A stretch of 64,000 nt of DNA from Struthio camelus (lineage: Eukaryota > Chordata > Aves > Struthioniformes > Struthionidae). Location: the NCBI RefSeq assembly GCF_040807025.1, contig NC_090964.1, forward strand, positions 10,812,214 through 10,876,213, read 5' to 3'. The position numbers and the translations under genes were made by a program. The notes beneath the pieces are model-generated. The model was not told the origin of the DNA. It saw nothing but the letters and a program-made list of their open reading frames with translations, and ran no database searches. Shown here piece by piece: positions 44,560 to 58,049 of the stretch; the first letter of the stretch is position 1, and each line of letters opens with the position of its first letter.

Positions 44560-47500
44560 CTGCGCGTTCGGCTTCCCCTCAGGTCGGCCGGAGCTCTCCT
44601 AAGTCCAGAACAATAGCGCGCAGCTTCTGAATGACTGTCGGTATTTTGCTTCTAGATGGTTCATAATCCCTGTCATGCAAAGTAGTCCTAATTAGTCCGG
44701 ACTGATGCGCTGTTTTGTAAGATGGCAGTCTTGAATTTTCAGTCTGTTTTAGTTAAGCCTAGGATTTCTGTTTTTTCTCTTAATAGAATTATCTGTGCCT
44801 TGGGCATTTAAAAATACGCATTGATGTGAGTATGAAAGATTAATTCCAAACTGTAGATAATTGCTTAAGCTATCAGACTTGAGGCTTATGTAGAAGAATT
44901 TTCCCAGGACAAGTGTGTTTTCTATTAGAGTTGATATCAATCTGTCAGAAGATCCTTTTGATTTTCAAATTTTAGACTAAATAGTTGAGTAATACTTGCC
45001 CTCTTCTCCCCTACTCTTTTTTGCTTTTCCTTAGGAAAACACTTTTTTTATTGTTAACAAAATATCTTGGAATGCATCCAGAAAATTGCTGTCTCTTTCT
45101 TTGAAAGAATAGAAATAGCTGGCTTTAGACCTTAGGTTATTATGTCGTGGAGAACTTTTATTGGAAATGTATCTGAGCTGATATGCTGAATTTCCAGTTT
45201 GAAAGCTTTGGCACCGACGTGTCAGCGCCACTTTCTCCAGACTTGCATATGGCCCTGTCGTACAAATGAGAGCGGGCTAGAATCCTGTATTTTCTGTCAT
45301 AAGAAAAGATATATACTGGTATACACATATGGGAATTGTATTCAAATTGGAATAAATTCATTCAGCTGCGCTCTCCTCTCTCCAAGCTTTTCCTAACCAA
45401 AAGTACATTACTGAGGCTAACCGTTCCTATTTAACTTGCAGTATCTCTCTAGCTGTGGTTGTTAGACTTGTATATCTGATAACGTAAGAATCAGATGCTT
45501 TACTAAACTAATTGTACGTTGATGCACAATTCGCAGACTTTGTTTTCTGATATAGATGCATACTCCCATTTCAATTTTTAACTTTTTTTTTTCTTTTTAA
45601 ATTGGCTACAGTGGTACGTTGTCCACATGGCGTGCTGGACAGCACAGGGGTCTTAGTGATATATGCCAGGCCCATCAGATGTGCCAAACCGCCTTAGATT
45701 CATTGACAAGACAAACCCAACCGTTGTTGAACTGCAATCATTTTGAATTTTATGTGGCCTCTTCCTTGTCAAAATCCCAGTGAATGTCGTTATGTGATGC
45801 CATCAGAATGACTCATTGCCATAATTGCATATGTTCTAAGGGGTTATTCCCATTGTATTATTAAAAACTAGCGGTGTTTGATTTTTGGCAGGGACCATCT
45901 TCCTTGTATCATCTACAGATTTTGTCAATTAAATGAAGGAAAAAGAGATTTCCAAGACTTCAGAACAAGACTGGACTTGCACTCAGAGCAGTTTTTCAGT
46001 GTGGTATTGAGCTACTTCGTTTTATTTTAACAGGCAACATCAGCCACCTTACTCTCCCTGTTGCAGCGGTTCCCTGCAGAGTGCAAAGACAGAACTGGAT
46101 TTCATAGCTAGCCTTCAGAATCATCCAAAGCACTGGCAGAAGATACCTTAGATCATTTATCACCACCATCATTTTGGCAACTCAGTTCTTCAGGAATTGG
46201 TTTTCGGGGATATAGCTTACAGGAGTGGGAGGCAGGGCTCCCTGGCAGAAAGCTCCAGGTTTATGAGGTTTGGTGACTCCTTAACAGAAGAAAAAAGAGC
46301 GATCCCACATCTCATTGCCTTGGATTTAGATTTCCCCAAACTGCAACTAAAAGCAACAGGGGAAAGCTAGAGGGAGGAAGGAGGAGAACACTGAGGTCAC
46401 CTTAAAAAAGGTAAAAAAGGACTTTGATCAGCCAGGCTGCTCGGTGCATATCCAAATCAAGCCCTCAGAAAGAAAGGAGCTAGTCACGCTCAACCCAGTG
46501 CGGTTCTCTCACAATTATAGAGCCTCCTGCATTACTCCGTCAAGTTAGACCAGTGCTGCTTCCTCTTTCACAGGAATTAAATGGTCATTAGGAATCTGTA
46601 AGCTAAAACATTTACGTATAAATAGTTTACCTTTGTGATATGATTTTAATAGTCGTGAAAGTGACTTCTTTTCTAGAAAGCTGTACACATTATATGCTGC
46701 ATTGTATATTTTAGGCTTATGTGTCCTTAGATTTCCTGTGGCCTTTGCAGGCCGTGTCAGTGATGAATGGCAGACAGGATTCTAACCAGCTTTTTGCTTT
46801 TGCTGTAAGTAACAATATATTATCTACCTGGTTGTCTGTTTTTCTCACTAAGGTCCTGCTGCTCTTCAAAAATCATGGAGATTCTGGCAAGCTGCTCCAT
46901 CTACACTACAGTTTGGCACTCAGTTGGATATAACGTATTATCATGTGTATAAATGCCATTGGAGTGATTTAGTTATGGTGAATTGTTATACACCTGGTAT
47001 TTTTGTAATTTTAATAGAACTTTTTTTAAGTGGTAGGCCTAACATTTCTTTCTCTGAAGACTATTGACTTAATATAAAATATCCCCTCTCACGTTTTCCG
47101 ACAATATAATCCAAATAATAGTATTAAGAATAACCTGTTTCACTATCCTACTATATTTCCTGTAATCAAAGCCAAGATTTCTTGTAAGTGAGAAGCCATT
47201 TTAACATAAACATGAACTAAAAAGTATATACATTACCTCCATCTCCATGGAGGTAGAAGGCTAATAAATTATTGTTTGAGGAGTATGTGTGCACACATTT
47301 AACTTGACTGTAGCTGATGAAATATATGAATTTATATTATACAGAGAGGGTAAGAACATAATACAACCAACCTGTGTTTGGTGAAATTTGTCTCCCTCAG
47401 CTCCTAAATCTCAGCAAATGAGATAGAAATTAAACAGTTCCAAACCCACAATTGTAAGCTGTTTATATTCCTTGCCCTTTTTTACCCATTATCCAGGCAG

Positions 47501-49930
47501 AATTACCAAAAGCTAAGTGAACTACCTAGAAACTGTCCTGCAAATTTGGGGCAGAAATCTGTCCAGTGGGTAAACATCAGTTTGTTCAACAGTATAAATA
47601 AAGGCATATTATGTGCAAAGGAGTTTCTGATGATGGGTTTATCTATCTAGCTGTCTGTCTATGTAGCAACTATTTCTCCATTTCCACGAATAGGTCATCA
47701 AATTATAGAACATGAACCCATGCAGAATCCAGAGGCAGTAATACTTCCGTGCTGAGATCCAGCAGGTACAGGTACTACATTTAGCTTCTGGCTGGCAGGG
47801 GGTAGACAAATTACGTTAGAAGAGACTTTCCTCCACTCTAGATAGTTTTTCATCAGTTGGGATTTGACCCCAATTTTGGTAAATAAAGCAAACAGAGCTT
47901 GTTCAGCAAACCCATTTATTTATTTAAAGAAGCATATTTTACAGTGATGCCATGGAGAGAACACCACAACAGATTTTATTTGGTGGGCTGAAGGAAAGCA
48001 TTCATGTGCATGTGAGCGGAGATGACATTAACCCATGTCAAGAAGTCTCAAGTTTGGACTGTTGAGCCCTGTGTGCAAATCAAGTTGGTCAAAGACAGAA
48101 TGCTTCTAAATTCATAAACAAACCAGGTCTCTGGGAGTGGAAATAAGCGCAATTCTCGAGCTGATTAAAAGAAGAAGAGGAAGATATTTGATTTTTAAAA
48201 AATATTTTCCTCCTAATTTTTCTAAAACAATTTCATTTTAAAATCAACCTTACTTAAAAATCTTGGATTTTCTTTATACATATTTTAAACTTTCCTTTGC
48301 CTTTTTCCCTTCCCCCCCCCCCATTTTGCTATGAAAAGGGAGGTAGAAGGGGAAAGGGTACAACAGAAAGGAGAAGTTCAGTTTTCCTAAAAACTCTAGC
48401 AAATTCTTTAAAATATGTTGTGTTGATTTATTATAGGTAGTTTAGTTTTGAAATATTTATGCTAATATTGACATGAGTTACTGAAGGGAATCCAGTCAGT
48501 TGGCAGAACCTTAGTAGTATAAAACCTTACTAATGCACTCTCTCTTCTCTTTAATCCTTGTTGAGAACTGGATTGAGATACTGAAGCAGGAGGGAAGGAA
48601 GAGTAGCTTGCGAATTAGCAAGCTGAGGTTCATGAAAGGGTTACTGATTATTGCTGCTAAATAGCAGAAGGGAAAAAAAGATTCTGGTTACATGCAATGC
48701 CATGACACAAACAAATACTTATCTCACAGGCTAGTTGAGGCTAGAAAATAAAGTGAGATCTGATCTTTCAACTGGGAGGCCTTTAGGAGTCATCTGAACA
48801 TGATCCATAAACAATTCGAAGGATGACTTTTAAGAACCTCTTTCTCTCTCTGCTTGGTATGCTGGTCGTTTATCATTGTGCTGAAATGGAATCCCCTTTA
48901 AAAGATATAACGGCTTCTTGTTTACTTAAACACAAAGTGGATGATGGGCTGAAAGGCTTTGCTGCCAGCAAAGCAGTCACGGAGAGCTTGGTACAGCTCT
49001 GGAGCTGAAACAACTATGCAGCTCCCACATTCTAAACTAAGCCAAAATAGCAGCAGAGTGAGTAGGGCAAAGAGAGAGTTTTGCTGTCTTTTGCTAGAAT
49101 TTTAACTGTCTGAATTCTCAGTAAGTGCACTATAATGCACGCTCTTCATAGAAGAGCACGAGGATTGGCCTAGCAGGGGAAGGCAACTTGTCAGACCAAG
49201 GGGTCGTGCACACCACGTGCCCGGGGAGCTTTCTCCCACAGGTATTCAGCATACTCACTGGTTGTTTCTGCCCTCTGCTATAACCGTGAAGCAGAGAGGG
49301 TGGTACCAAAGCAAGAATAGTGGTCATTTCATTCACCAGGTTTAGCTTTGGAGTCATTGCCTTCCCAGGGAGCTAGGAACTCCAGCAGCTCCCCACTGAT
49401 CCTCCCCAGGGCACGCATCTCTGGGAACCACGGCAGCTCACCTGGCTCCATCCCTCGGGATCAGAGATTTTTTGCTGAACTTTAAAGGAATTAAATGTAT
49501 GCAGATATTTATATCAAGGAAGCACATTTTGAAACACATGGGAAGCCGAGCAATATGCCACCTCATTACACTGTCACGGGTATATGTGAAAAAAGGCTGT
49601 GTGAAGTGTGTACCCCAGTGCAGGCTCACTAAGTCTCTGTCCAGCCCAGTCTTCATCCTGGTTCCTCCGCCCTGTTGTCAGTTCTTGCAGAGAAGGAGTG
49701 TTTGTGCTGAATCCAGGAGATTCCAGTTGGTGACGCAGAGACCAGTAGTTTCTACCAAACATGAAAGTTTGCATTTCTTCTCAAGAGCCTGAACTGTGCC
49801 TTCCCCCTCCCACCTTCATTCCCTCCTGCCATGCGTTTGAGTGGTGTCTGGACAAAGGGACAAGTGTGTCCCTAGCCCAGGAACGGAGTCTTGTAGCTGT
49901 GACTGTACAAGCAAAGTCGCAAAGTTTAAG
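44560..49930. other. Intergenic DNA between GNL2 promoter and RSPO1 3' end
   Basis: AT-rich, with no supported coding exon on either strand and no recognised repeat family. The part at 45.6-46.0 kb has the compositional look of a conserved non-coding element and is discussed as a finding. A C-run with pyrimidine-rich flanks lies near 48.3 kb. Confidence 0.5.
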
Positions 49931-49937
49931 CAACCTG

Positions 49938-49943
49938 TGGTTT
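49938..49943 (-). terminator. RSPO1: Possible RSPO1 poly(A) signal AATAAA
   Basis: Minus-strand AATAAA (GGTTACAATAAACC) about 880 nt downstream of the RSPO1 stop codon. The spacing suits the long 3' UTR known for mammalian RSPO1. ATTAAA-type alternatives lie slightly nearer. Confidence 0.4.
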
Positions 49944-50821
49944 ATTGTAACCTCTCATTTTCTCAATTTGCTGCATGTTAACTGGATCCTTTAATGGGAA
50001 ATTCCTCAGGGGGCTTATTGGAGCACAGCTGGGATTCTGAGAGCGAGCTAGGACTGATCTGTGGCTGCAATGCAGCTGGCAACATTTTCTGGGATTTTCT
50101 TAAAGCTTTTGAGAGTTTCCCTTCCACAAGCGAGTTTCTGTCCTGTGGGACACCAGCCTCCATAGGGGCCAAGGCATGAACCACACACTCAGGAAGCTGG
50201 CTGTCATTTTGTTTTTTTGTTTTTTAATTTGAAATAACTCTTTGAAGCAGATTCAGGGCAGATACCACTGACCTCTTATCACAAATGTTTATCATGTATT
50301 CTCAATGATAAAGTCATACAGCTTAAAACACAAAATAAAGGGTAGGGTAAGAGAAAGAGGCCACCGCCTTTGCATGATTTCAGGTTCCATGATTTGGAAG
50401 AGCGGAAATTCAGTTCCAGTCTTGTCCATCTGGCTGGAGCTGTGTTATACTGGGGTTACACAGCTGATTTTGAGCTGAGGCATTTTGTCACGAATACTCA
50501 CATCTTTGTTCTTCGCTCTGATTCGTACCGCACCTCTCCCCCCCGGCTGCCCGCTGCGGCGCTCGTGGGACTCAGGCTTCCTTTCGCGCCCGCTCGCGCC
50601 CCTCTTTGCAGAAGCGTGCCTTTTGCAGTCCTGGGTTGTGGGTGTGCAGCCTCCGTAAGTACTTGTGCACGTGGTTTCTGTCGGGTCTGTGAGTGAGTCT
50701 AGGAGTATATGTCTGTCCTTCTGAACGTGTGTACGTGTTGTGTAGCAGTGCTCTGGTTCAATAAAGCTTTCATATACATAGCAGCAATGAAGTCTTGCCA
50801 TCAGGTGACGTAAAGGGGCAG

Positions 50822-53800
50822 CTATTGGGTAGGGCTGGCAGACGTCACGGGGACCACAGCCCCTCTCTGTTTGCTCTTCCTCTTCTTGGTGCCAGACTTG
50901 GCATCTTTGGTGTCTTTCCGATTTCTGTTTCCATTCATGTTATCTTGCTTTCCTTGCTCTTCTTTTTTCTTTCTTTTCCCTGCAGTAAAGCAAAGGGCAG
51001 CAGTGAGGCTCTCCAGCACAACGAGCATGTTCGCCCAGCTAGGCGGCACACTGACCCGGCTGGCTGTGGGCTCCCTGACTTGGCTCGAAAGGCGTGCTAC
51101 AGGGCCTGCACCTCTCCTCTGCAGGAACAGAGAGGTGCTGGAGGAACAGGCCTATCTGCCAAACTGTTATTTATATTTTGAGCTGTTGCCTAAATTTAAA
51201 CAGGGCAGAAAGCTCAGATCTGGAGCTAGCTTTGTAATTTTCAGTCCTGGGCAGAACTTTTAAGACCTGCGTTTCTCTGCTGTGATGTACCAAGCCCCTT
51301 AGCATAACATGCACGTCGTGCATAACATGCACATGAGTTACGGAAATGCACCTCCCCATTCCCAGTCTTTTATCTCTGCGTTGTTAGTCGCTGCTCAGAA
51401 CCAGTTTCCCTCAAAACAGTCATCCCGACTGCAATCCTTGTCCGTCTCGTAAGAGCATGACCAAACCAGCACTCATCCTCAAGACAGTGTAATTCCTGGG
51501 AGAAGCACAGGCCTTAGCGTTCCTGTAAAGGGGCTGGAGAAGATGACTCCCATCGCCACATCCCACATGGGCTTACGCTTTCAGCTGCCTTGCTGATCTG
51601 CCTTATTTGCTCTTTGTCCAGTGAGGAAGCTAAAGTATCTGAAAACACACAGCAAATGTGCAAGCCGTGCTGAGGATCCCCCTCGCAGAGGCCTGCGCCG
51701 CTTCCCCAGGGGCTCTCCAGCTGCTGCCTCATGCTGGGCTCCCGCAGGGCTTCGTCGGGGCCCCGATGGGAACCGCGCCGCACGTCGCCCGCTATCTGCG
51801 CCGCCGAGGAGCAGCGACATGCGCGCACGTTTGGGATGCTCGCTCACCTTCGGGGCACTGGTTCTTCTGGACGGTGCATCTGCGCACCTCCGTGGTGGCA
51901 GGACACAGGGACACGTCCCCGGAGGGAGCCTGCAGAATCCTTCGCGTCCGATCTTCATTGCCCTTCTTGAAGCCACACAGCTTCCTCTTCTTGGAGCAGG
52001 GGCCCCAGGGACCCCACTCACTCATTTCACATTGTGCTGCCGGATCACAAGAGAGGCCAGATGTCATTCTCATTTCTCCATTGCTGCCTCAGTACTTCCA
52101 GGAGCCCTTCCACACCATCACACCTCTCCCGCATCCCTCCCCACTTCAGGTTTAAAGAATACGTGCGTTTCCCCAGTAGCTTCTTAAGTTTTTAGGGCTC
52201 CCTCTTTCTTAACACATAGCAAAAACTCTGAGTCCCTCTTCACAAATAAGTGGCAGTAACAGTGCGATGCTACTCCTAGTCCAGGATGGTTTTCTAGAGG
52301 GCTCTGTGCTCCAAGAGCCTGGGTCTCTGCCCATGCCATCACCCACTAGACCACTACTACAGCGAGACGTGGTCTCTGAAGGGTATGTTGGTATCCTCCA
52401 AACCACAACTGCCCTCTAAAACAGCAACACGGAAACTACATCTTGCACTGCAACTGTAAATTTAAGTGCCATGTGGTGGAGAGTCTCTGAAGACTTTTGT
52501 ATGTGCTGATATTCAACCACTGAAAAGCAAACTAACACTCAGTTCCTTTTTTCACTGTTTTGCACAGCAGGGACTGGACAAGGGGTTCTGACACGTTTCT
52601 GTTAGGCCAGACTGGAGCTCACGCAGCAGAGGTCATGTGTACGCTCCACGACTGCCAGGAGAAAAGACTAAGAGTGGAAGCAGAAAAATGCAAACAAGTG
52701 ATCACCTCCTTACAGACAAAACAGGTGGGGGCCTATAGATGCTGTGGGGCCCAGTATATGCGTAGAAAGGTGAGTGAAAGCTGCCTGAGCGTTGCTTACC
52801 AGGACTGCTGCACTCCATGGTGCCGTTGGCAGCAGAGTAGCCTTCGGGGCATGTGACGTAACATCTCCCCTTGTGCAAATACAAACCTTCCTTACATTTT
52901 GTGCAAAAGTTTCGACTGAAACAGGACTCACAGTTCTCAATTTTGCATTCTGGGGAGAAAATACAAAGCCATCATGTAGTCTGATGTGAGCAAACCAGCT
53001 GGCAGGCCAGGCTACTGCGTACGGCATAGGGGAGCTATGCCTGGCCCCGAGGGACGTCTGGTACGCCGAGCTGAGACCCGACACCTACATGCAGGGCAGC
53101 TGTAGGGAGCAGCAGAGCTACATGGGCCACGGCTGCCTCAGCTGGGCCAGCAGCCTGAATCCGGCAGGCGAGGAGCAGGCTTGGGCCACAGCGTAGCTAA
53201 CCCCAAAAGGCTCAGGATGTACTTGACTCAACAGCTAATACAGCTCACTCCTGGCTCCAAGGGGTCTGCAAACAGCCAGGCGAGTCTCTGAACATCCTGC
53301 CAGGTCTGGCTCGTGCTACTTAGAAGTTAGTTTTCTTTGCACTGTTCCTTGGTGCAGGACAGAGCCACTGTGCTACAGCTCTCAGAGCCAACAGCGGCCA
53401 CCGCCAGATTGAAACAGACAGGGTGGAAAAGATTTGGGCTTGTGTTCAGCCTGAGCATCAGTCTGCCAAAGTGGAAAAGTGCAAAGAATAAAGTCCGATA
53501 TCAACTGCTCCAGCTGCAGCTTCGGTATGGGCTGCAAAGAACCTGAGTTAGATGGAAATCTGGCCATGAGGGTGGTTAGCATGAAGCTGCCAGGGAAATG
53601 ATCACATTTTTCCATGTCCAACTTCCTTTCTGGTACTCTGGCTGAAAGAGGCAGCTTCAGGCTGAGGATCTCTTTCAGACAGCTGCTTATTTATGGAGAA
53701 CGGGCAGAAGACAGAAGAAAAGGTACTTGTGCAAGTGATTCCTTAATTGCTAAAAAGACTTCCCTTCTTCCACTTCCCCCTGAAGAAAGAGGATGCCAGC

Positions 53801-56800
53801 CTGGCAGTCTAGGAACAGAGCTGCCCAAATGTCCTGCAGATAGTCACATCCACAGCGTATCTGTATGGTGCGGAGCATATTGCTAGAGGGAAGCTCAGCC
53901 CTGGCGACTTTGCCGTTGGCACTCTGCTCTGCTGGATGACCGGCCGTGCCAACAGCACAGACATCTGCAGAGGCTGTCCGAGACTGAGAAAGACGGAGAG
54001 GCCAACGTTCAAGTCAGAAGCTGCCCGGAAGGGCTGATGTGCACGTAGTGGATGCTCAATAGGCTTTTCATGTCATTGATAGGCCAATATCCTGCAATTT
54101 ATCCCTCTCTGTTGGCAATTTATATGGGCTTTTCCAAGCCTAGATGAATTAATTTTACTGCTTTTCTTGACCTTGATTTAGCAGGAGCGATCAGCGGGCG
54201 GTGGAGGAGACGGAGTCTCCTTGGAGCATCCTCCTTCTCCATCTCCCAAGCGGTGCCCGGGAAGCGGCCCGTGCCTCCGGCAGAGCGGCTGTGCGGAGAG
54301 GCTCCTCCCGGCCCCAGCACAGCCACGCCAACCGCAGCGTGCACAGAAACACCGTCTGCAAAGGAGCCTTAGGCAGCATCACCATAAAGGAGTCATTTTA
54401 TGGGAATTATTCCCTGGGTAGATCCCTGTCCTGCTCCCTTTCATATAATGACGGCATTTCTTCCTACCTGACCTGGGGCAACATAATCTACTGCAAGGCA
54501 CTGATACCCCCACAAGGCTTGCCTCTTCCCTCCCGGCCCTGCTACTCACTGATGCACTTGTTCATGTCTGTATTGCGAAGGCCAAAGTATCCCAGTGGAC
54601 AAGATGGTAGGCAAATCCCAATCTGTCGGATGTCATTCCTCTCCAGAAGGATGAAGAGCTTGGGGGAACATCTCAGGCACCCGTTGAACTCGGAGCACAG
54701 GTCACAGCCTCTCGCGCAGCCCTGACTGAGCTCGGTGCTAACTGGAACAGCAAGAGAGAGACCTGGCGGTCAGCGCCGCCCTGCCAGGCTCGGCTCTGCT
54801 GGGAGCCGTGGCGGGCGCGGGACGGGCCCCAGGCTGAGCCCCGGGCCCCAGGCAGGACTGGCTGGAGGGTGTCAGCAGCTCCCTGCAGTCTAATCCCCTC
54901 TGGAAAGCTGCCACCCATATTCGATGCAAACCGCATTCGCAGCCGGGGTCCTGCGGGTGTGCAGGCACCCGGCCCCGCAGAGCCCCGCGGCGCCTGCGGC
55001 GCGGTACCAGGCGGGCTCCAGGTGTATGCACTGGCATCGGGACCACGGTAGCAATTGGCACTGGGATCTGAAAGCAGTCGTGACTTGCAAATAGCCCCCA
55101 CCAGCCTCCTGGCCCCATAGGAGGTGGTGACAGGCTGGGGATGCCCAGCAGGATGGGGGGGGGACACGCACCCTGGCTGGACCATGTCTTGCTCCTGCAG
55201 CCACCTGGTTGCTCCATATCCTTCCCAGCCTGGCCAGAACCACATCTCCTGCTCAACCCAGAGTCCCGCGACCGGGGGCTGTGCAGCAGGTCCGGCTCCC
55301 AGCCGGGCTGCGGGCACGCTCCGGGACGTGCCGGGACGGCGCTCCACCAGGCTCCCGAGGAGGGACCTGCGCGATGCTGGAGCGAGAGCGTGAGACCTCG
55401 AGCCGGCCTGAGTCCCGAGTTAGATCGCACTGTGTCCCCTCTTACGTTAAGTGTGTCTGGCAACATCAGAGATTTCACTGCTCTCAAAATAGAGATGTGT
55501 TCTCAGCGTCTAGGTTCAGTCCAAGAAAAATACTCAATCCCGTGTCTTGAGAATTTTCTGCTTTTAATTATCATACAAAAAGCTGCTTGTTTTGAAAGCA
55601 ATAGCATTCTTTGCAGGCTAGAACGCAGGTTATTTTTATTAGTTTATTATGCAAGCAGCGTCCTTGTTTATACAAGGGCTGTGCATTTACAAATGAATTA
55701 CCTTAAATGCTGTGTTTACTAGCCTTCAAAAGCAAGCATGGAGCACCAGAGCATTCACGTGCCAGACTGAGAGGCAAGAAAACTTTCCTCTCCCTCTGTC
55801 AGCGACTCTAAATCCCAGCAGCTCCCGCGCTTGCTTGGCGGTGACATGGCTGGGGCTCCGCAGGGTCCTGCCAGGGCCATGGAGCCGGCTCCAGCCTCAG
55901 AAAATGAAACAGAAAGCGGAGCCGGTCCCTGCCCACAGCGAGCGGATGCTCCGTGCCTGGCCGGGGGCTGTTCAGCGGGTCCGGACCGTGACCCAGCACC
56001 CGGGACACCGGCGGGGACGGCGGGAACCCTGCCGCGTCCCCCTGCACGGCGGGCAGCACGGCCTCGTCGCACACCGGCGACACCTCAGTGCCACGGCACC
56101 GAGTTTCCCCTCTTCTCACCAAGCTCAACCCTCATAGTTTTAATATAAGTTAAATATAAGTTTTTATAAAACTTAGTTTAAAATGATTTTAACGTAAAAC
56201 AGTGTTAAAACTAGCTTGCATAAATGAGGGCAAACCCATGTGGCGGCGTTTGAGCCAATTAACCCAGGATGCCCGCGTTAGTCACTGCGTGCAGCTGGCC
56301 AGGGAGCACTCCAGCTGATGGGGATAATTAAAAACAGCACTTTGCACCCTCAGCCCTGCTAAAAGCAGGCACCTTTTGCTGTGCTGCATCTGATGGCCTT
56401 GGCTCTGCCTCCTGCTGCAGTGGCCAAGCTGGGGCTAGTCCTGCCGCTGGGGTGGTTGCGGAGCAGGTCTGATCCCTGGAGCAGCCCCAACGTGAGGCTG
56501 GGGCGAGAGCCCAACCTGGGGCGAGGGCCGGGGTGGACACCCAGGTGCCCCACTGAGGCTATAAAGCAAGAGTGGGGTTGCAGAGCTGGCTGATGATGAG
56601 TGTGGGAGGAAGGCTTGGGAGTGCTGCTGAGCACCTGCCTGTTGCTAGCGAGCCGTGCCTGGAGAGATGCGTGTGCTCCTGCTTGCAAGCTCTCTTTCTC
56701 TCCTTCTGTCTATCTCTTTCTTTCTCTGTTTTGGTAGATGTGTGTGTGATGGTGGTGGTGCTGCACGAGCCAGTGCTGAGCACCACTGCACAGAGATGGG

Positions 56801-57373
56801 ACTGGCTGGGGAGCAGCTGGGCTCCTGCTGGCTCGGGGCTCCCCGCTGCAGCAGCAGGGAAGGCTGGGCAGCAACATGCATGGCCAGATCTGCGCCCACA
56901 GGGCAGTGGGGTGGAGGGAGGGTTGAGGCGAGCCCCAGCACTGCTCCGAGGAGTGAAATGCTCCCCTGCAATTCCTGGCTCACCCCATGAGGCGCTAGCT
57001 ATTCCTGCTGCACCAGCCAAGCACCCCAGCCTTCAGCCATGGCTCCTTCCCAGCCCTGCCTGGAGGTGCCCGTGGGGTTATTGCTGCTGGGCACAGGGTA
57101 ATCGCCTGCAGCTCCAGCAGGATAAGTTAGTGCACGTCATTAACGTGGGAGCAGGGAAAGGGAGGACATTGGCTTTGCCAGGCCCCTCGCGGCTCTGACC
57201 GGTTCTATGCGTTAGGTAAATTCGCGATCTGTATCAATAGCACAGCATCAAATGGAGGAGAAAGGGGTTTCATACATACTTCGTCTTTGCCTCTTGCCCT
57301 TCACCACTTTGCTGCTGCCTGTTAGATCCATGGAGCTTAGAAAAACCACCGCCACAAGGAGTCCAAGCCGCAT
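50822..57373 (-). CDS. RSPO1: RSPO1, R-spondin 1 (secreted Wnt agonist)
   Basis: Secreted ligand that binds LGR4/5/6 and the ubiquitin ligases ZNRF3/RNF43, raising Frizzled levels and Wnt/beta-catenin signalling; in vertebrates it promotes ovary differentiation. Minus-strand coding exons 57280-57373, 54550-54741, 52800-52949, 51848-52036 and 50822-50979 total 783 nt (260 aa; human 263). Signal peptide about residues 1-20 ([14 protein letters not shown]), then basic KGKRQRR. Furin-like repeat 1 is exon 2 (about 34-95, [13 protein letters not shown], which in human contacts ZNRF3/RNF43). Repeat 2 is exon 3 (96-145, [10 protein letters not shown], the LGR-binding phenylalanines retained). The thrombospondin type 1 domain is exon 4 ([11 protein letters not shown]). 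Exon 5 is the Lys/Arg-rich heparin-binding tail, without the poly-Gln of human. Untranslated 5' exons are expected but not located. Confidence 0.97.
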
Positions 57374-58049
57374 AGTAACTCTCCAGCGCTGCAGCCCCTA
57401 CGTTGCAGGGTGGTCGGGGGGTCCGGTCCACAGCTGGGGATCTCTGTGCTTCTGCTAATAAGTCTTGGACTGGATCAGGACTGAGTGTCTGTGCATGAAG
57501 CCTGGTGCAGGACCATAGCCGCAAACTGTAACATCAGCCACAGAAAGCTTAGGTAGCAGGTAACATGATTCTGCCATCAACCCCATAAGGAGCGCAGGAG
57601 TGTGGGTCTAGTCCCATCTGGGGGCTCCGGCTGCGAGCGTTAGCCGCGTGTGATGTCCGCGAGCGTGCACAGGAACTGGAAAGGAAAAGGAGAACAGGTT
57701 AACTTTGCCAGATAATAAATGTTGGTTTGCATCATTCCTGCAAGGGCTCAGTTGGGTGCTGCAGCGAGGGAGCACAAAAGCCCTAGAAAGAAACTGGAGC
57801 AGCAGCAGGCAGCCGCGTGGAGGAGATCGCCCGCCACACTCATCCACAGGTCACTGCTCTGCTCAGTAGCAACTAGCACACGATTTTCCTGTAGAAATGT
57901 GTAATGTGTTTTTGTCATCTGCTTATGCTGTGTACAGTTATAGCTGCAACTTGCTTAAAATAGTGGCAGTCCTCCTCGGCCCCTGCTCGTCGACTAGCAG
58001 ATGGCCTCTGCGGGCTGCCAAGCCCAAGAGATGTTTCCCATCAAGCGGG

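Noticed and set aside
50530-50765. Old retroviral LTR suggested by a GC-rich block ending near AATAAAG
   Set aside because: No matching terminal repeat, primer site or internal viral sequence was seen nearby, and the segment fits RSPO1 3' UTR or flank equally well.
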